Numbered from the stretch's first letter, positions 6,298 to 15,435 are shown. The stretch: DNA of 17,274 nucleotides from Clostridia bacterium (GCA_017416885.1 JAFQAM010000213.1:1-17274); one strand, 5' to 3'. Notes: generated from the sequence alone by a model not told the origin. Numbers and translations are program-made.

Positions 6298-7899
6298 ATG
6301 AGCATTACAGTAAAGCAATTATCATCACTTGCAAAGGTATATAAGGACAAAATCTTTGGAAGCGTAAAAAATCAAATCAGAGTAGCTAAGGGACAATCTT
6401 TTTCATATCAGTTAGCATATAAGGGCGAGGGCGAATATTCCTATAAAATAAAGTCAGCCCTTAAAAAATATATAACCGTTTATCAATTAGGCTTCGTGCC
6501 CTGTGGCTTGCCTACATACGAAAAATGCGACGACGGCTTTTATCAAAGATTAGATAAGGGCGGTCTTTATCCCGATACCTTAACGCCAAAATCCAAGAAC
6601 AAAATCAAGGCAGAAAGCACCTATAACGCAATTTGGCTGAATGTAGAATTGCCAAAGGATATTGAAGCATGCAAGTATCCTATTACCGTTATTTTCAGCG
6701 ACGGACAGGAAAAAACCTTTACTGTAAAAGTAGAAAATGTTACTTTTGAAGAAAAAGAAATCGTCTTTACACAATGGTTTCATACCGACTGTATCGCCAA
6801 TGTACATAAAACAGAGGTTTATTCAGAAAAGCATTGGATGCTAATTGAAAAATATATCAAAATGGCAACAACACACGGCATTAATATGCTTTTAATCCCT
6901 GTTTTAACTCCGCCTCTTGATACTGCCGAGGGCGGCGAAAGAACAACCGTTCAGCTTGTTGACATAACCTATGACGGAAAATATACATTCGATTTTGCTA
7001 AATTCCGCAGATTTATCGAAATTGCAAAAAATAACGGAGTTAAGTATTACGAAATTAACCATATGTTTACTCAATGGGGAGCAAAGCACGCGCCAAAGGT
7101 AATTGCCACGGTAAACGGCGAGGAAAAACGCATTTTCGGTTGGGAAACAGATGCTACAAGCGACGAATATAAGGAATTTTTAAAATGCCTTATCCCTGAT
7201 ATTATCAAGGAGCTGACCTCTATGGGCATTGATAAGGAGCATATCGTATTCCACGCATCCGATGAACCGAATATGAGCTGTATTGAAAACTACCGTAAGG
7301 CAACCGAAATTTTAAAGCCGCTTCTTGACGGATGCGTTCAGATGGACGCTATTTCCGACCTTGAATTTTACAAAAACGGAATTATAAAAAGACCTGTTTG
7401 CGGTATTGACCATATTCATAAATTTTTAGAAGCAGGCGTGCCTAATATGTGGGGCTATTACTGTTGCGCTCAGACCTGGGAGGTATCAAACCGCTTTTTT
7501 GCAATGTCCTCTGAAAGAACAAGAATTATCGGCGCGCAGATTTATAAATTTGCATTAGAGGGCTTCTTGCATTGGGGCTACAATTTCTATTATACTCAAC
7601 ACTCAAAAAAGAAAATCAATCCGTATAAGGTAACAGACGCAGGCGGAGCATTCCCCTCAGGCGACTCATTTTCCGTATATCCGTACAGAAACGGCGTAAT
7701 TCCGTCAATTCGCTTAAAGGTATTCAAGGAAGCGCTTGATGATGTGTCACTTCTTTATATGCTTGAAAAGAAAATCGGCAGAGAAAAGACAATTAAGCTT
7801 CTTGATGAAATTGCCGAAACAGACATTACATTTAAAAATTATCCAAGAGAAGAAAAATTCTTTGATAAATTATCAAATCTTATTTTTGACAACCTTTAA
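6298..7899 (+). CDS. DUF4091 domain protein, glycoside-hydrolase-like, no signal peptide
   Basis: The start at 6298 is chosen because GCGAGGTG sits just before it. The protein has 533 residues. An N-terminal beta domain (about 25-150) precedes a TIM-barrel-like region (about 155-430) with HTDC, INHMFTQWG and VFHASDEPN. In the last, Asp322-Glu323 sits where related glycoside-hydrolase-like barrels carry an acidic catalytic residue. The C-terminal part has the DUF4091 hallmark: YPYRNGVIPSIRLKVFKEAL followed by DDVSLLYMLE. No signal peptide or membrane segment is visible, so it should act in the cytoplasm, unusual for a family often found on exported enzymes. It is first in an operon with an ABC exporter pair and an esterase lipoprotein, so it may process a glycan before export or after uptake. 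Family call firm; activity and substrate unknown. Confidence 0.78.
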   Translation: MSITVKQLSSLAKVYKDKIFGSVKNQIRVAKGQSFSYQLAYKGEGEYSYKIKSALKKYITVYQLGFVPCGLPTYEKCDDGFYQRLDKGGLYPDTLTPKSKNKIKAESTYNAIWLNVELPKDIEACKYPITVIFSDGQEKTFTVKVENVTFEEKEIVFTQWFHTDCIANVHKTEVYSEKHWMLIEKYIKMATTHGINMLLIPVLTPPLDTAEGGERTTVQLVDITYDGKYTFDFAKFRRFIEIAKNNGVKYYEINHMFTQWGAKHAPKVIATVNGEEKRIFGWETDATSDEYKEFLKCLIPDIIKELTSMGIDKEHIVFHASDEPNMSCIENYRKATEILKPLLDGCVQMDAISDLEFYKNGIIKRPVCGIDHIHKFLEAGVPNMWGYYCCAQTWEVSNRFFAMSSERTRIIGAQIYKFALEGFLHWGYNFYYTQHSKKKINPYKVTDAGGAFPSGDSFSVYPYRNGVIPSIRLKVFKEALDDVSLLYMLEKKIGREKTIKLLDEIAETDITFKNYPREEKFFDKLSNLIFDNL

Positions 7900-7914
7900 A
7901 GGGGGGCGAGGAAA

Positions 7915-9693
7915 ATGCTTTTTGGAAAGCATATAAATAAATATTACATAAAGCATTTACCTATGCTTCTTTTAGGCTTGCTTGCGCTGATTATGGTTGA
8001 CTATTTTCAGCTGTTAATACCCGAACTTTACAGTATGGTAGTCAACGGCATTAATGACGGCTATGTAATTATCGACAGCGTTCAGCACGAGTTCAATATG
8101 GACCTGTTGCTTGACAAGATTTGCTTACCGCTGATTTTCGTTATCGTATTCTTGGTAATCGGCAGATTTTTATGGCGCGTTTGCTTCTTCGGTACAGCTA
8201 TTAAGGTGGAAACCGATTTGAGAAGCAGAATGTTCGATAAATGCAAGGACCTGTCCCAAACCTTCTACCATAGGAACAAGGTGGGCGATTTAATGTCTCT
8301 CTTTACCAATGATTTGGAAACAATCCACGAATGCCTGAGTATGGGAATATTATCATTTCTTGACGCATCGGTGCTTGGCGTTTGGTCACTCATCAAAATG
8401 TTCCAAATGAACAGAATGCTCACGCTTCTGTCATTAATTCCAATGACACTTATGCTTATTATCGGCACAATTGTCCGTAAATATATGATGCAAAAATGGA
8501 AAAAGAGACAGGAAGCATTTTCAAAAATATCTGATTACGCGCAGGAAAGCTATTCGGGACTTGCGGTTATAAAAGCCTTCGTTAAGGAGGGCAAGGAGCT
8601 GTTAATGTTCAGATGGCTCAATAAAAATAACGAAAACGCCAATGTGGACCACACAAAAGCATCAACGCTTTTAAATGTTTTTGTAACTCTTTTTGTTGAA
8701 AGCGTAATTTGCGTAATCTTAGGCTACGGCGGATATTTAGTTCACGAGGATGTTTTCAACGCAGGACAGTTTATTGAATTTATAGGCTACTTTAACCTTA
8801 TCATTTGGCCTATTACAGCCATTTCTCAGCTTATCGAAATGCAATCAAGAGGCAAGGCGTCTCTTATCAGAATAAGCAAGCTCCTTGACGGTGAAACTGA
8901 AATCAAGGACAAAGAAACAGCTTTGGATGTGTCAGAAATCAAGGGAGAAATCGAATTTAAAAATCTGAGCTTTAAATATCCCGACGCAGAATATTATGCT
9001 CTTAAAAATGTATCCTTCAAAATAAATCAAGGCGAAAATGTTGGCATTATCGGCAAAACAGGAGCAGGCAAAACCACAGTGGTTGACCTTATTTTGCGCA
9101 CCTATAATGTGGATGACGGTACAATTTTCCTTGACGGTATGGACATAAATGACTTGCCGATAAAAACAGTACGCAAAAGCTGCGCGTATGTACCGCAGGA
9201 TAACTTTTTATTCTGTGATACAATCAAAAATAATATTGCATTTGCCACCGACGGTGACGGCGAATTTACAGCAGAGGATGCCGCTAAAATAGCAAGCGTT
9301 CACTCAAATATCGTTGAGTTTACCAAGGGGTACGATACGGTTTTAGGCGAAAGAGGCGTTACTGTATCAGGCGGACAAAAGCAAAGAATTTCAATTGCAA
9401 GAGCAATAATGAAAAACGCGCCAATTTTGATTTTAGATGACTCTGTTTCGGCAGTTGACACAAAAACAGAAAAAAGCATTCTCAGCGAGCTTAACAGAAT
9501 AAGACAAAATAAAACAACAATCCTGATTGCCCACCGCATTTCCACCGTTGAAAATATGGATAAAATTATTTTTATTGTGGACGGAGAAATTTCCGCAGTC
9601 GGCACACATATGGAGCTTTATAATTCCAATAAAGCGTATCATAATATGGTGGAGCTGCAAAGACTTGAGGATGAAAGGGAGGACAAACAATGA
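7915..9693 (+). CDS. ABC exporter half-transporter, degenerate-site subunit of a heterodimer
   Basis: 592 residues in the usual type I exporter layout: an ABC membrane domain with six helices (about 1-320) and a C-terminal ATPase. Walker A is GKTGAGKT (380-387), the Q-loop glutamine is Q428, the signature is canonical VSGGQ (484-488) and Walker B is ILILDD. Asp509 replaces the catalytic glutamate, and the switch histidine is His540. Asp at this position marks the degenerate-site subunit of heterodimeric exporters such as BmrC or TM287. The start is 15 nt after the DUF4091 gene, with a G-rich ribosome binding site (GGGGGGCGAGG). The stop overlaps the next half-transporter by ATGA, indicating translational coupling. 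Substrate could be a drug, lipid, peptide or glycan-linked compound; the sequence does not say. Confidence 0.92.
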   Translation: MLFGKHINKYYIKHLPMLLLGLLALIMVDYFQLLIPELYSMVVNGINDGYVIIDSVQHEFNMDLLLDKICLPLIFVIVFLVIGRFLWRVCFFGTAIKVETDLRSRMFDKCKDLSQTFYHRNKVGDLMSLFTNDLETIHECLSMGILSFLDASVLGVWSLIKMFQMNRMLTLLSLIPMTLMLIIGTIVRKYMMQKWKKRQEAFSKISDYAQESYSGLAVIKAFVKEGKELLMFRWLNKNNENANVDHTKASTLLNVFVTLFVESVICVILGYGGYLVHEDVFNAGQFIEFIGYFNLIIWPITAISQLIEMQSRGKASLIRISKLLDGETEIKDKETALDVSEIKGEIEFKNLSFKYPDAEYYALKNVSFKINQGENVGIIGKTGAGKTTVVDLILRTYNVDDGTIFLDGMDINDLPIKTVRKSCAYVPQDNFLFCDTIKNNIAFATDGDGEFTAEDAAKIASVHSNIVEFTKGYDTVLGERGVTVSGGQKQRISIARAIMKNAPILILDDSVSAVDTKTEKSILSELNRIRQNKTTILIAHRISTVENMDKIIFIVDGEISAVGTHMELYNSNKAYHNMVELQRLEDEREDKQ

Positions 9694-11579
9694 GAGAATA
9701 CTTCCCTTTAATAGTAATAGGCGCGATAATAGGCGTTTTATCGGTAATTTTCATAGTTGCCTACGCATTAATCAAGGACAAAAAAACAGCAATCGGCTTT
9801 GACCGTAATATGAAGGACAGCGACCTTATAAAAAGGCTGCTAAAATACGCAAGACCTCATATTTCAAGCTTCCTGCTTGTGCTTTTACTGATGATATTTT
9901 CAATTTCATATGATGTAATCGCGCCCTTAATGGTTGGCTACATTGAAGGAATGATAAAGGAGGATTTTGAATTAAATAAGCTGTTTGCATTAGTTGCGGT
10001 ATATGCAAGCATACTTATTGTATCCTTAATCAGCACCTACTTTCAATCAATCATTTTACAAAAGACAGGACAAAAAATAGTATCAAAAATCCGCGAGGAT
10101 GTTTTCGAGCATATCGAAAAGCTATCCCACGACCAATTAAACCACATTCCCGTAGGCACTCTTGTTACAAGAACGGTTAATGATACAAACTCGCTTTCCC
10201 ATATGTTTGTAAGCCTGCTTGTAAACCTGATTAAAAATGTTTTTGTTATTTTAGGCGTTTTAACCGCAATGCTGTGCCTTAACTATATGCTGACTCTTAC
10301 GGTGCTTTGCTTTATACCGTTTGTAGTGCTGTTTACCTTGATTTTCAGAAAGTTTTCAAGAAAGGCATACAGAAAGGTAAGAGAAAAAATCACAGATGTA
10401 AATGTATATCTTTCCGAGAATCTTTCGGGAATGAAGATTATACAGATTTTCAACCGCGAGGAGCGCAAGAAAGCGGAATTTGACCAAAAGAATAACGATT
10501 TGGGCAATGCAAAAAGAAGCCAGATGTTCACCTTCGGTATTTTTAGACCAATGGTATATATGCTATATATTTCATCAATTTTAGCATTATTCTATTTAGG
10601 TGGCAGAGGCTATATAAATAATGTAAATTTCTTAGGACAAGCAATTGACAGCGCTACAATAGTAACCTTCTATATGTACACAAATAAATTCTTTAATCCT
10701 ATCCAAAGCTTAGCGGAGCAGTTCAATCTTTTACAGCACGCGCTTGCTTCAGCGGAAAAAATCTTTACCGTATTGGATATCAAGCCCACAATAGAGGATA
10801 GCGAGGACGCAATCGAGCTTGACAAAATCGAGGGCAATATTGAATTTAAGGATGTGTGGTTCAGCTATTTACCCAACGAGTGGGTGCTTAAGAGAGTATC
10901 CTTTAAGGTTAATGCAGGCGAAACCGTAGCATTTGTAGGCTCAACAGGCTCAGGCAAAACTACAATTTTATCATTAATTTGCAGAAACTATGATATTCAA
11001 AGGGGACAGATTTTAATTGACGGCATAGATATTAAGAAAATCAAAATATCCTCACTTCGCCGTCATTTCGGTCAGATGCTTCAGGATGTATTCCTGTTTT
11101 CAGGCACAATCAAATCAAATCTTACCTTAAAGGACGATAATTTTAAGGATGATGAAATCATTAAGGCGTGCGAATATGTAAATGCCGATAGCTTTATAAA
11201 TAAGCTCCATAACGGAATTTACAGCGAGGTAAGAGAAAGAGGAAACAACTTCTCACAGGGACAAAGACAGCTTCTTTCCTTCGCAAGAACAATTTTGCAT
11301 AAGCCGTCTGTTATGATTTTAGATGAAGCCACCGCAAATATTGATACCGAAACAGAAGCATTAATCCAAAACTCCCTTGAAAAAATGATGAATATAGGCA
11401 CAATGTTAATGGTAGCTCACAGATTATCCACCATTCAGCACGCAGATAATATTATCGTTTTATCCCACGGTGAAATCATCGAGGAGGGAAGCCATAACGA
11501 GCTGCTTAATAAAAAGGGCAAATATTATAATCTTTATACCTTACAGTACAATAAAGAATTACTGAAAAAAGGAGTGTAA
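9690..11579 (+). CDS. ABC exporter half-transporter, catalytic-site subunit with extra N-terminal TM helix
   Basis: 629 residues. An additional hydrophobic helix (about 6-28) and a charged linker (29-57) precede the six-helix ABC membrane domain (about 58-355). The ATPase has Walker A GSTGSGKT (417-424), Q-loop Q465, an atypical signature FSQGQ (521-525), Walker B VMILDE with catalytic Glu546, and switch His577. The atypical signature would face the degenerate Walker B of the partner, while this subunit's Glu546 pairs with the partner's canonical VSGGQ. The result is one good and one degenerate ATP site, the BmrCD/LmrCD/TM287-288 arrangement. The ATG overlaps the preceding stop. The extra helix would place the N-terminus outside if the core keeps its usual topology. 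Very sure of family, unsure of substrate. Confidence 0.92.
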   Translation: MREYFPLIVIGAIIGVLSVIFIVAYALIKDKKTAIGFDRNMKDSDLIKRLLKYARPHISSFLLVLLLMIFSISYDVIAPLMVGYIEGMIKEDFELNKLFALVAVYASILIVSLISTYFQSIILQKTGQKIVSKIREDVFEHIEKLSHDQLNHIPVGTLVTRTVNDTNSLSHMFVSLLVNLIKNVFVILGVLTAMLCLNYMLTLTVLCFIPFVVLFTLIFRKFSRKAYRKVREKITDVNVYLSENLSGMKIIQIFNREERKKAEFDQKNNDLGNAKRSQMFTFGIFRPMVYMLYISSILALFYLGGRGYINNVNFLGQAIDSATIVTFYMYTNKFFNPIQSLAEQFNLLQHALASAEKIFTVLDIKPTIEDSEDAIELDKIEGNIEFKDVWFSYLPNEWVLKRVSFKVNAGETVAFVGSTGSGKTTILSLICRNYDIQRGQILIDGIDIKKIKISSLRRHFGQMLQDVFLFSGTIKSNLTLKDDNFKDDEIIKACEYVNADSFINKLHNGIYSEVRERGNNFSQGQRQLLSFARTILHKPSVMILDEATANIDTETEALIQNSLEKMMNIGTMLMVAHRLSTIQHADNIIVLSHGEIIEEGSHNELLNKKGKYYNLYTLQYNKELLKKGV

Positions 11580-11580
11580 A

Positions 11581-12885
11581 ATGGAAAATTTAATAGAAAG
11601 CGCTGACATATCACTTCTCGAAGAAATAAAATCAACAAACAGCGAGCTTTTAACAATTAAGGATATAATTGAAGCAAGGTCAGAAGAAGGCAAGTATGCC
11701 TATACCGAGGTATTAGTGATACTTTATGATGTTCTTTGTGTGTATTACCTTTATATTCAAACAAGCAACGAAAAATACGGAAGCTATGCAAGAGAAAAGC
11801 TTAACGCTTTAATAAATGAGCTCAACTATGTAAGATACGAGTTTTTCATAAATCGTGATTTTGGTATTGAGCTTTTAAGTGATATTGACTTAAACGATAT
11901 AACATATTTAAAGCAAAGAGCATTACTTCTTACCGCGTTAGATTTCCACAATAAAAATGTTGTTTTAGATTTACCAATAAAGCATAAGCTTTTTGAACTT
12001 GCCTCATACATAAGCGATGATGAAAAAACATTTGCAAAAAGAGAAGAAACCGCTTATAGCGACGCGTTAGTATGCCTTGTGTGGTCGCTTGATAAATTAT
12101 GGTCGCAAGCATTAGAAAAGAAACAAAATAATGAAATGAAACGAATTTACGAGGAAAAGAAAAAGCATATAAATTTAGCGTATGCGTTAGGGCATCCTCT
12201 TGCCGCCCTTGAGTTATCTAAAGCACACAAGAGTTCAACAAACAACGAAAAATGCAAAAATTATATAATGGGAGCCCTTGGCACAATAGATGGCATAAGA
12301 TACTTAGATAGCAATAAGCATATTATTTACGACTACTGGGCATATAAGGGACTTATGGAAATTCGCCAGGAGTTTTATGATGCATATGTAGAAAAAACCG
12401 AGGATTTCTACCTTCTTTCCAAATGTGCAAAGGTAGCGTGTACTGAAAAATATGCTGAAAAAATTTCCGCGCTCATATTAAGTAACGACCTTTCACTTAT
12501 ATGGAATACCGATTTAGTAGATATAAAAAAAGGACTTTATTGGCATAGAAGCAAATACGGTGAAGCATACAAAAAGGTTCGTGACTACCTTTGCGAAAAG
12601 GGACATCAAAACTCTATATACGAAAAAATCCTTGATGAAATTGATGAAGGAATAAATGTAGAGGAAAACTTTGAAAAACTTTATTCCTTTGAAACAGAGG
12701 AGGCAAGAACTCTTTACGATTATAAGAAAAACAAAAGATGGAACACCTACTACTTTGGAAGTAAATATAGCGACACCGCATTCCCAACCTGTTATAGAGA
12801 ATATAAAAAGGGCAGACCCGAGGATGTTGAGAGCTTCCCTGGTAGATACCTTAGCAAATGGGACTTTGATGATATAAAAAAATAA
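11581..12885 (+). CDS. Unrecognised helical protein in ABC exporter operon
   Basis: I do not recognise this 434-residue protein. It has no signal peptide or clear membrane helix and is rich in Glu, Lys, Tyr and Leu with mostly helical character, consistent with helical repeats. One stretch (about 195-215, INLAYALGHPLAALELSKA) recalls a Sel1/TPR-like helix pair, but I cannot trace a regular repeat. The C-terminal 75 residues are aromatic and charged (WNTYYFGSKYSD, YREYKKGRPEDVESF), possibly a separate small domain. It starts one base after the transporter's stop codon, and the lipoprotein gene begins 10 nt after its own stop, so it is tightly embedded in the operon. A cytoplasmic adaptor or regulatory role is possible but unsupported beyond context. 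Confidence 0.6.
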   Translation: MENLIESADISLLEEIKSTNSELLTIKDIIEARSEEGKYAYTEVLVILYDVLCVYYLYIQTSNEKYGSYAREKLNALINELNYVRYEFFINRDFGIELLSDIDLNDITYLKQRALLLTALDFHNKNVVLDLPIKHKLFELASYISDDEKTFAKREETAYSDALVCLVWSLDKLWSQALEKKQNNEMKRIYEEKKKHINLAYALGHPLAALELSKAHKSSTNNEKCKNYIMGALGTIDGIRYLDSNKHIIYDYWAYKGLMEIRQEFYDAYVEKTEDFYLLSKCAKVACTEKYAEKISALILSNDLSLIWNTDLVDIKKGLYWHRSKYGEAYKKVRDYLCEKGHQNSIYEKILDEIDEGINVEENFEKLYSFETEEARTLYDYKKNKRWNTYYFGSKYSDTAFPTCYREYKKGRPEDVESFPGRYLSKWDFDDIKK

Positions 12886-12895
12886 GGAGTAAATT

Positions 12896-15352
12896 ATGAA
12901 AAAAATTATAATCCCCATTATAATTTGCATATTACTATCATTGATATGCTTTGCATCCTGTGGCGATGAAGCAAAAAACGATACGGCTGTAACCGCCCAA
13001 GGATTTCAATGGAACAAGGATACAGCAAGCATTTCTGTATCAAGCTCCATCGAGCAGTTTTCATTTCTTGATAAAATAACCGTTGCAGAAAACGCGACAT
13101 ATATTCTTGCAAGTGATGAAGCTTGCCAAAATGAAATATCAAGCAAGACTGTAAGCCTAAATGTAGGCGATAATACATACTACATTCTTGTTACCAACGG
13201 CTCAGAGCAAAAGCTCTATACATTTACTATACGCAGAAAACCAACCTATACGGTTACATTTAATACCAATGGCGGTAGCTCTATTGAAGCAATAACCGTC
13301 GAGGAAGGCGCCTCTATTAATAATCAAAGCGTCGCAAAAACCGGATATATACACGGCGGCTGGACATTAAACGGAGAAGCGGTTAATTTCCCATATCAAG
13401 TAAAGAGCGACATAAAGCTTGATGCGGTATTTACGCCTGTTAAGTATGAAATTCAGTACTTTTTAAACGGCGGTACAAACAGTAGCGACAATCCTCAAAG
13501 CTATACAATTGAGGATACAGTTTTACTGCAAGCGCCCACAAGAGAAAATTACGCGTTTGTCGGCTGGTATGCAAATGTGGACCTTTCAGGTGAAACCGTA
13601 GAGGAAATATCAAAGGGCAGTACAGAAAAAATCACACTGTATGCAAAATGGAAGACCGCCTATAAAATAGAATATGAATTAAATGGCGGCATAAATAATG
13701 TAAGCAATCCTGATACATACGCCCCCGAGCAAGAGGTTGTACTCTCAGAGCCAACAAGAGAGGGATATGAATTTTTGGGCTGGTATCTTGACAGCGGCTT
13801 CAGAAACAAAGCTGACAAAATAACCTTAGGCTCAAGCGGAAGCAAAAAATTCTATGCTAAATGGGATGCTAAGGAAAATAAGCTTTCCTTTAACAGTAAC
13901 GGCGGCACAGGCATAATGGCAATTTTAACGCTCTATACCGACGAAACCGCAGTATTGTCAAAGAATATATTCAAAAGACAGGGCTATACATTTATCGGTT
14001 GGTCAACTACACCAAACGGAGATGTGGAATATATAGACAGCGCAGTTTATAAAATGGGACCAAAGGATACTACGCTCTATGCCGTTTGGGATGAAAATGC
14101 GCCCACCGACAGTGATATTACGCTTTTTAATAACGGCTTTACAGAATATACAATAGTTTATCCAAAGGACAATGCAATGATTGAAAATCAGGTTAAATCC
14201 TTAGCCGAATATATTTTATCAAGCTATAATATCCGTATATCCTATAAGGCGGTAAATAAGGACGAGGATGTAGGTGACAAGGAAATTATTATCGGCAATG
14301 TAAGAAATAAGGTTAAATTTTCCACGCCTTATGTGGCAGAGGTAAATGACTTTATTTTAGAGGTAAGCGGCGATGACTATGTAATTTACGCTTCAAACGA
14401 TAATCTGTATTCCTACGCATTAAGAATATTCAGAGATAGCGTGATATCTAAAACCTCAAATAAAACCTTGAAAATCACAGCCGACCACCAATATAGCTAC
14501 AAAAGCAGCGAATACAAGGATATTTCATACTTGAATTATCTGAAATCTAACTCAGGCAATTATAACAAGGAGATTTTATGCGAGTTGTTTGGCGGCTTTA
14601 GCTATACTGCAAGCGACGGCACAGTATTACCGTATAGATTATATATCCCCTCAAGCTATGACGAAAGCAAGGACTATCCTGTAATCGTATTCCTTCACGG
14701 AGCAGGCGAAAGAGGCAACGATAATCAAGCGCAAATGGGTAATATGCTTCCCGCAATGTTCAACCAACAGAATACAAAATTCGGGGAAGCAATTGTAATA
14801 GCTCCTCAATGCCCGGGCTGGCCAAACCAATGGGTAGATACGCCTTGGGGAGACGGAAATTACAGTATTGACAATGTTCCCGAATCCAACGAGCTGAAGG
14901 CGGTTGTGGAGCTTCTTAATACAGTAAAGACCGGCTATTCCACAGACGAAAACAGATACTACGCAATGGGCATTTCAATGGGAGGCTTCGGCACCTGGGA
15001 TTTAATTATGCGCCATCCCGAAATGTTCGCAGCAGCCGTTCCCGTATGCGGCGGAGCTGATGTTTCACAAGCGGAAAACCTGAAATATATGCCGATTTTC
15101 ACAGCTCACGCAGATAATGACGGTAGCGTACCCTTCTCAGGCACAAGAGATATGGTAAAGGCTTTAAAGAGGGCAGGAAGCACATCTGTTATATTCAAGC
15201 AACGGGCTGACGGAAGCTTGTCAAGCGGCGGCCACATCATCTGGGATGAAATCGGCAGAAGCGGAGAAATGATGGATTGGCTATTTAAGCAAAAAAGAAT
15301 CGAGGAACCTATTCCTGGCACTAACGAAACACCGTTTATACCGGCAAACTGA
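12896..15352 (+). CDS. Multidomain lipoprotein: cadherin-like, four InlB B-repeats, alpha/beta hydrolase
   Basis: 818 residues. The signal peptide ends in ICFASC, so Cys22 is the probable lipidation site. Residues 38-113 resemble the cadherin-like beta-sandwich domain (GDNTYYILVTNGS, YTFTIRR). Four InlB B-repeats (Listeria-Bacteroides type) follow at about 117-180, 183-253, 256-323 and 328-398, with NGG near the start and GW plus YAKW or YAVW near the end. Residues 415-515 look like the small alpha/beta domain that precedes catalytic domains in several glycoside hydrolases. The C-terminal alpha/beta hydrolase (about 565-805) resembles COG4099/esterase-depolymerase enzymes: HGAGERG (His601), GISMGG (Ser694), HADNDGSVP (Asp742) and GGH (His780) as probable oxyanion motif and triad. 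It probably removes acyl or feruloyl-type esters at the cell surface; the substrate is unknown. A terminator follows the stop. Confidence 0.82.
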   Translation: MKKIIIPIIICILLSLICFASCGDEAKNDTAVTAQGFQWNKDTASISVSSSIEQFSFLDKITVAENATYILASDEACQNEISSKTVSLNVGDNTYYILVTNGSEQKLYTFTIRRKPTYTVTFNTNGGSSIEAITVEEGASINNQSVAKTGYIHGGWTLNGEAVNFPYQVKSDIKLDAVFTPVKYEIQYFLNGGTNSSDNPQSYTIEDTVLLQAPTRENYAFVGWYANVDLSGETVEEISKGSTEKITLYAKWKTAYKIEYELNGGINNVSNPDTYAPEQEVVLSEPTREGYEFLGWYLDSGFRNKADKITLGSSGSKKFYAKWDAKENKLSFNSNGGTGIMAILTLYTDETAVLSKNIFKRQGYTFIGWSTTPNGDVEYIDSAVYKMGPKDTTLYAVWDENAPTDSDITLFNNGFTEYTIVYPKDNAMIENQVKSLAEYILSSYNIRISYKAVNKDEDVGDKEIIIGNVRNKVKFSTPYVAEVNDFILEVSGDDYVIYASNDNLYSYALRIFRDSVISKTSNKTLKITADHQYSYKSSEYKDISYLNYLKSNSGNYNKEILCELFGGFSYTASDGTVLPYRLYIPSSYDESKDYPVIVFLHGAGERGNDNQAQMGNMLPAMFNQQNTKFGEAIVIAPQCPGWPNQWVDTPWGDGNYSIDNVPESNELKAVVELLNTVKTGYSTDENRYYAMGISMGGFGTWDLIMRHPEMFAAAVPVCGGADVSQAENLKYMPIFTAHADNDGSVPFSGTRDMVKALKRAGSTSVIFKQRADGSLSSGGHIIWDEIGRSGEMMDWLFKQKRIEEPIPGTNETPFIPAN

Positions 15353-15356
15353 TATT

Positions 15357-15397
15357 TTACGCTTTGATGCTAAATACATCAAAGCGTAATTTTTTTA
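15357..15397 (+). terminator. Intrinsic terminator of the five-gene operon
   Basis: A perfect 13-bp stem (15357-15369 with 15377-15389) with a 7-nt loop is followed by seven T residues (15390-15396). It closes the operon and isolates the reductase genes. Confidence 0.92.
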
Positions 15398-15406
15398 TAA
15401 AATCAA

Positions 15407-15435
15407 TTGCTTTAATTATTAAAATATGATACAAT
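15407..15435 (+). promoter_or_regulatory. Promoter of the reductase activase gene
   Basis: TTGCTT (15407-15412), an exact 17-bp spacer and TACAAT (15430-15435) with extended -10 TG at 15427-15428. TGATACAAT is identical to the nrdD -10 region at 16219-16227, but no NrdR box is visible here. Confidence 0.72.

Noticed and set aside
9527..9802. Plus-strand 91-codon frame across the junction of the two ABC genes
   Set aside because: It overlaps both transporter genes in another frame, and the two real frames have complete family motifs through the junction.
12514..12930. Minus-strand 138-codon open frame with hydrophobic stretches
   Set aside because: It lies antisense to the end of the helical protein gene and crosses into the next gene. 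The hydrophobic look comes from AT-rich codons read backwards, and no ribosome binding site was seen.
13244..14092. Possible DNA-level tandem repeats or recombination hotspot in the InlB-repeat region
   Set aside because: The four repeats are similar at protein level only; the DNA has diverged too far to look like a recent expansion.
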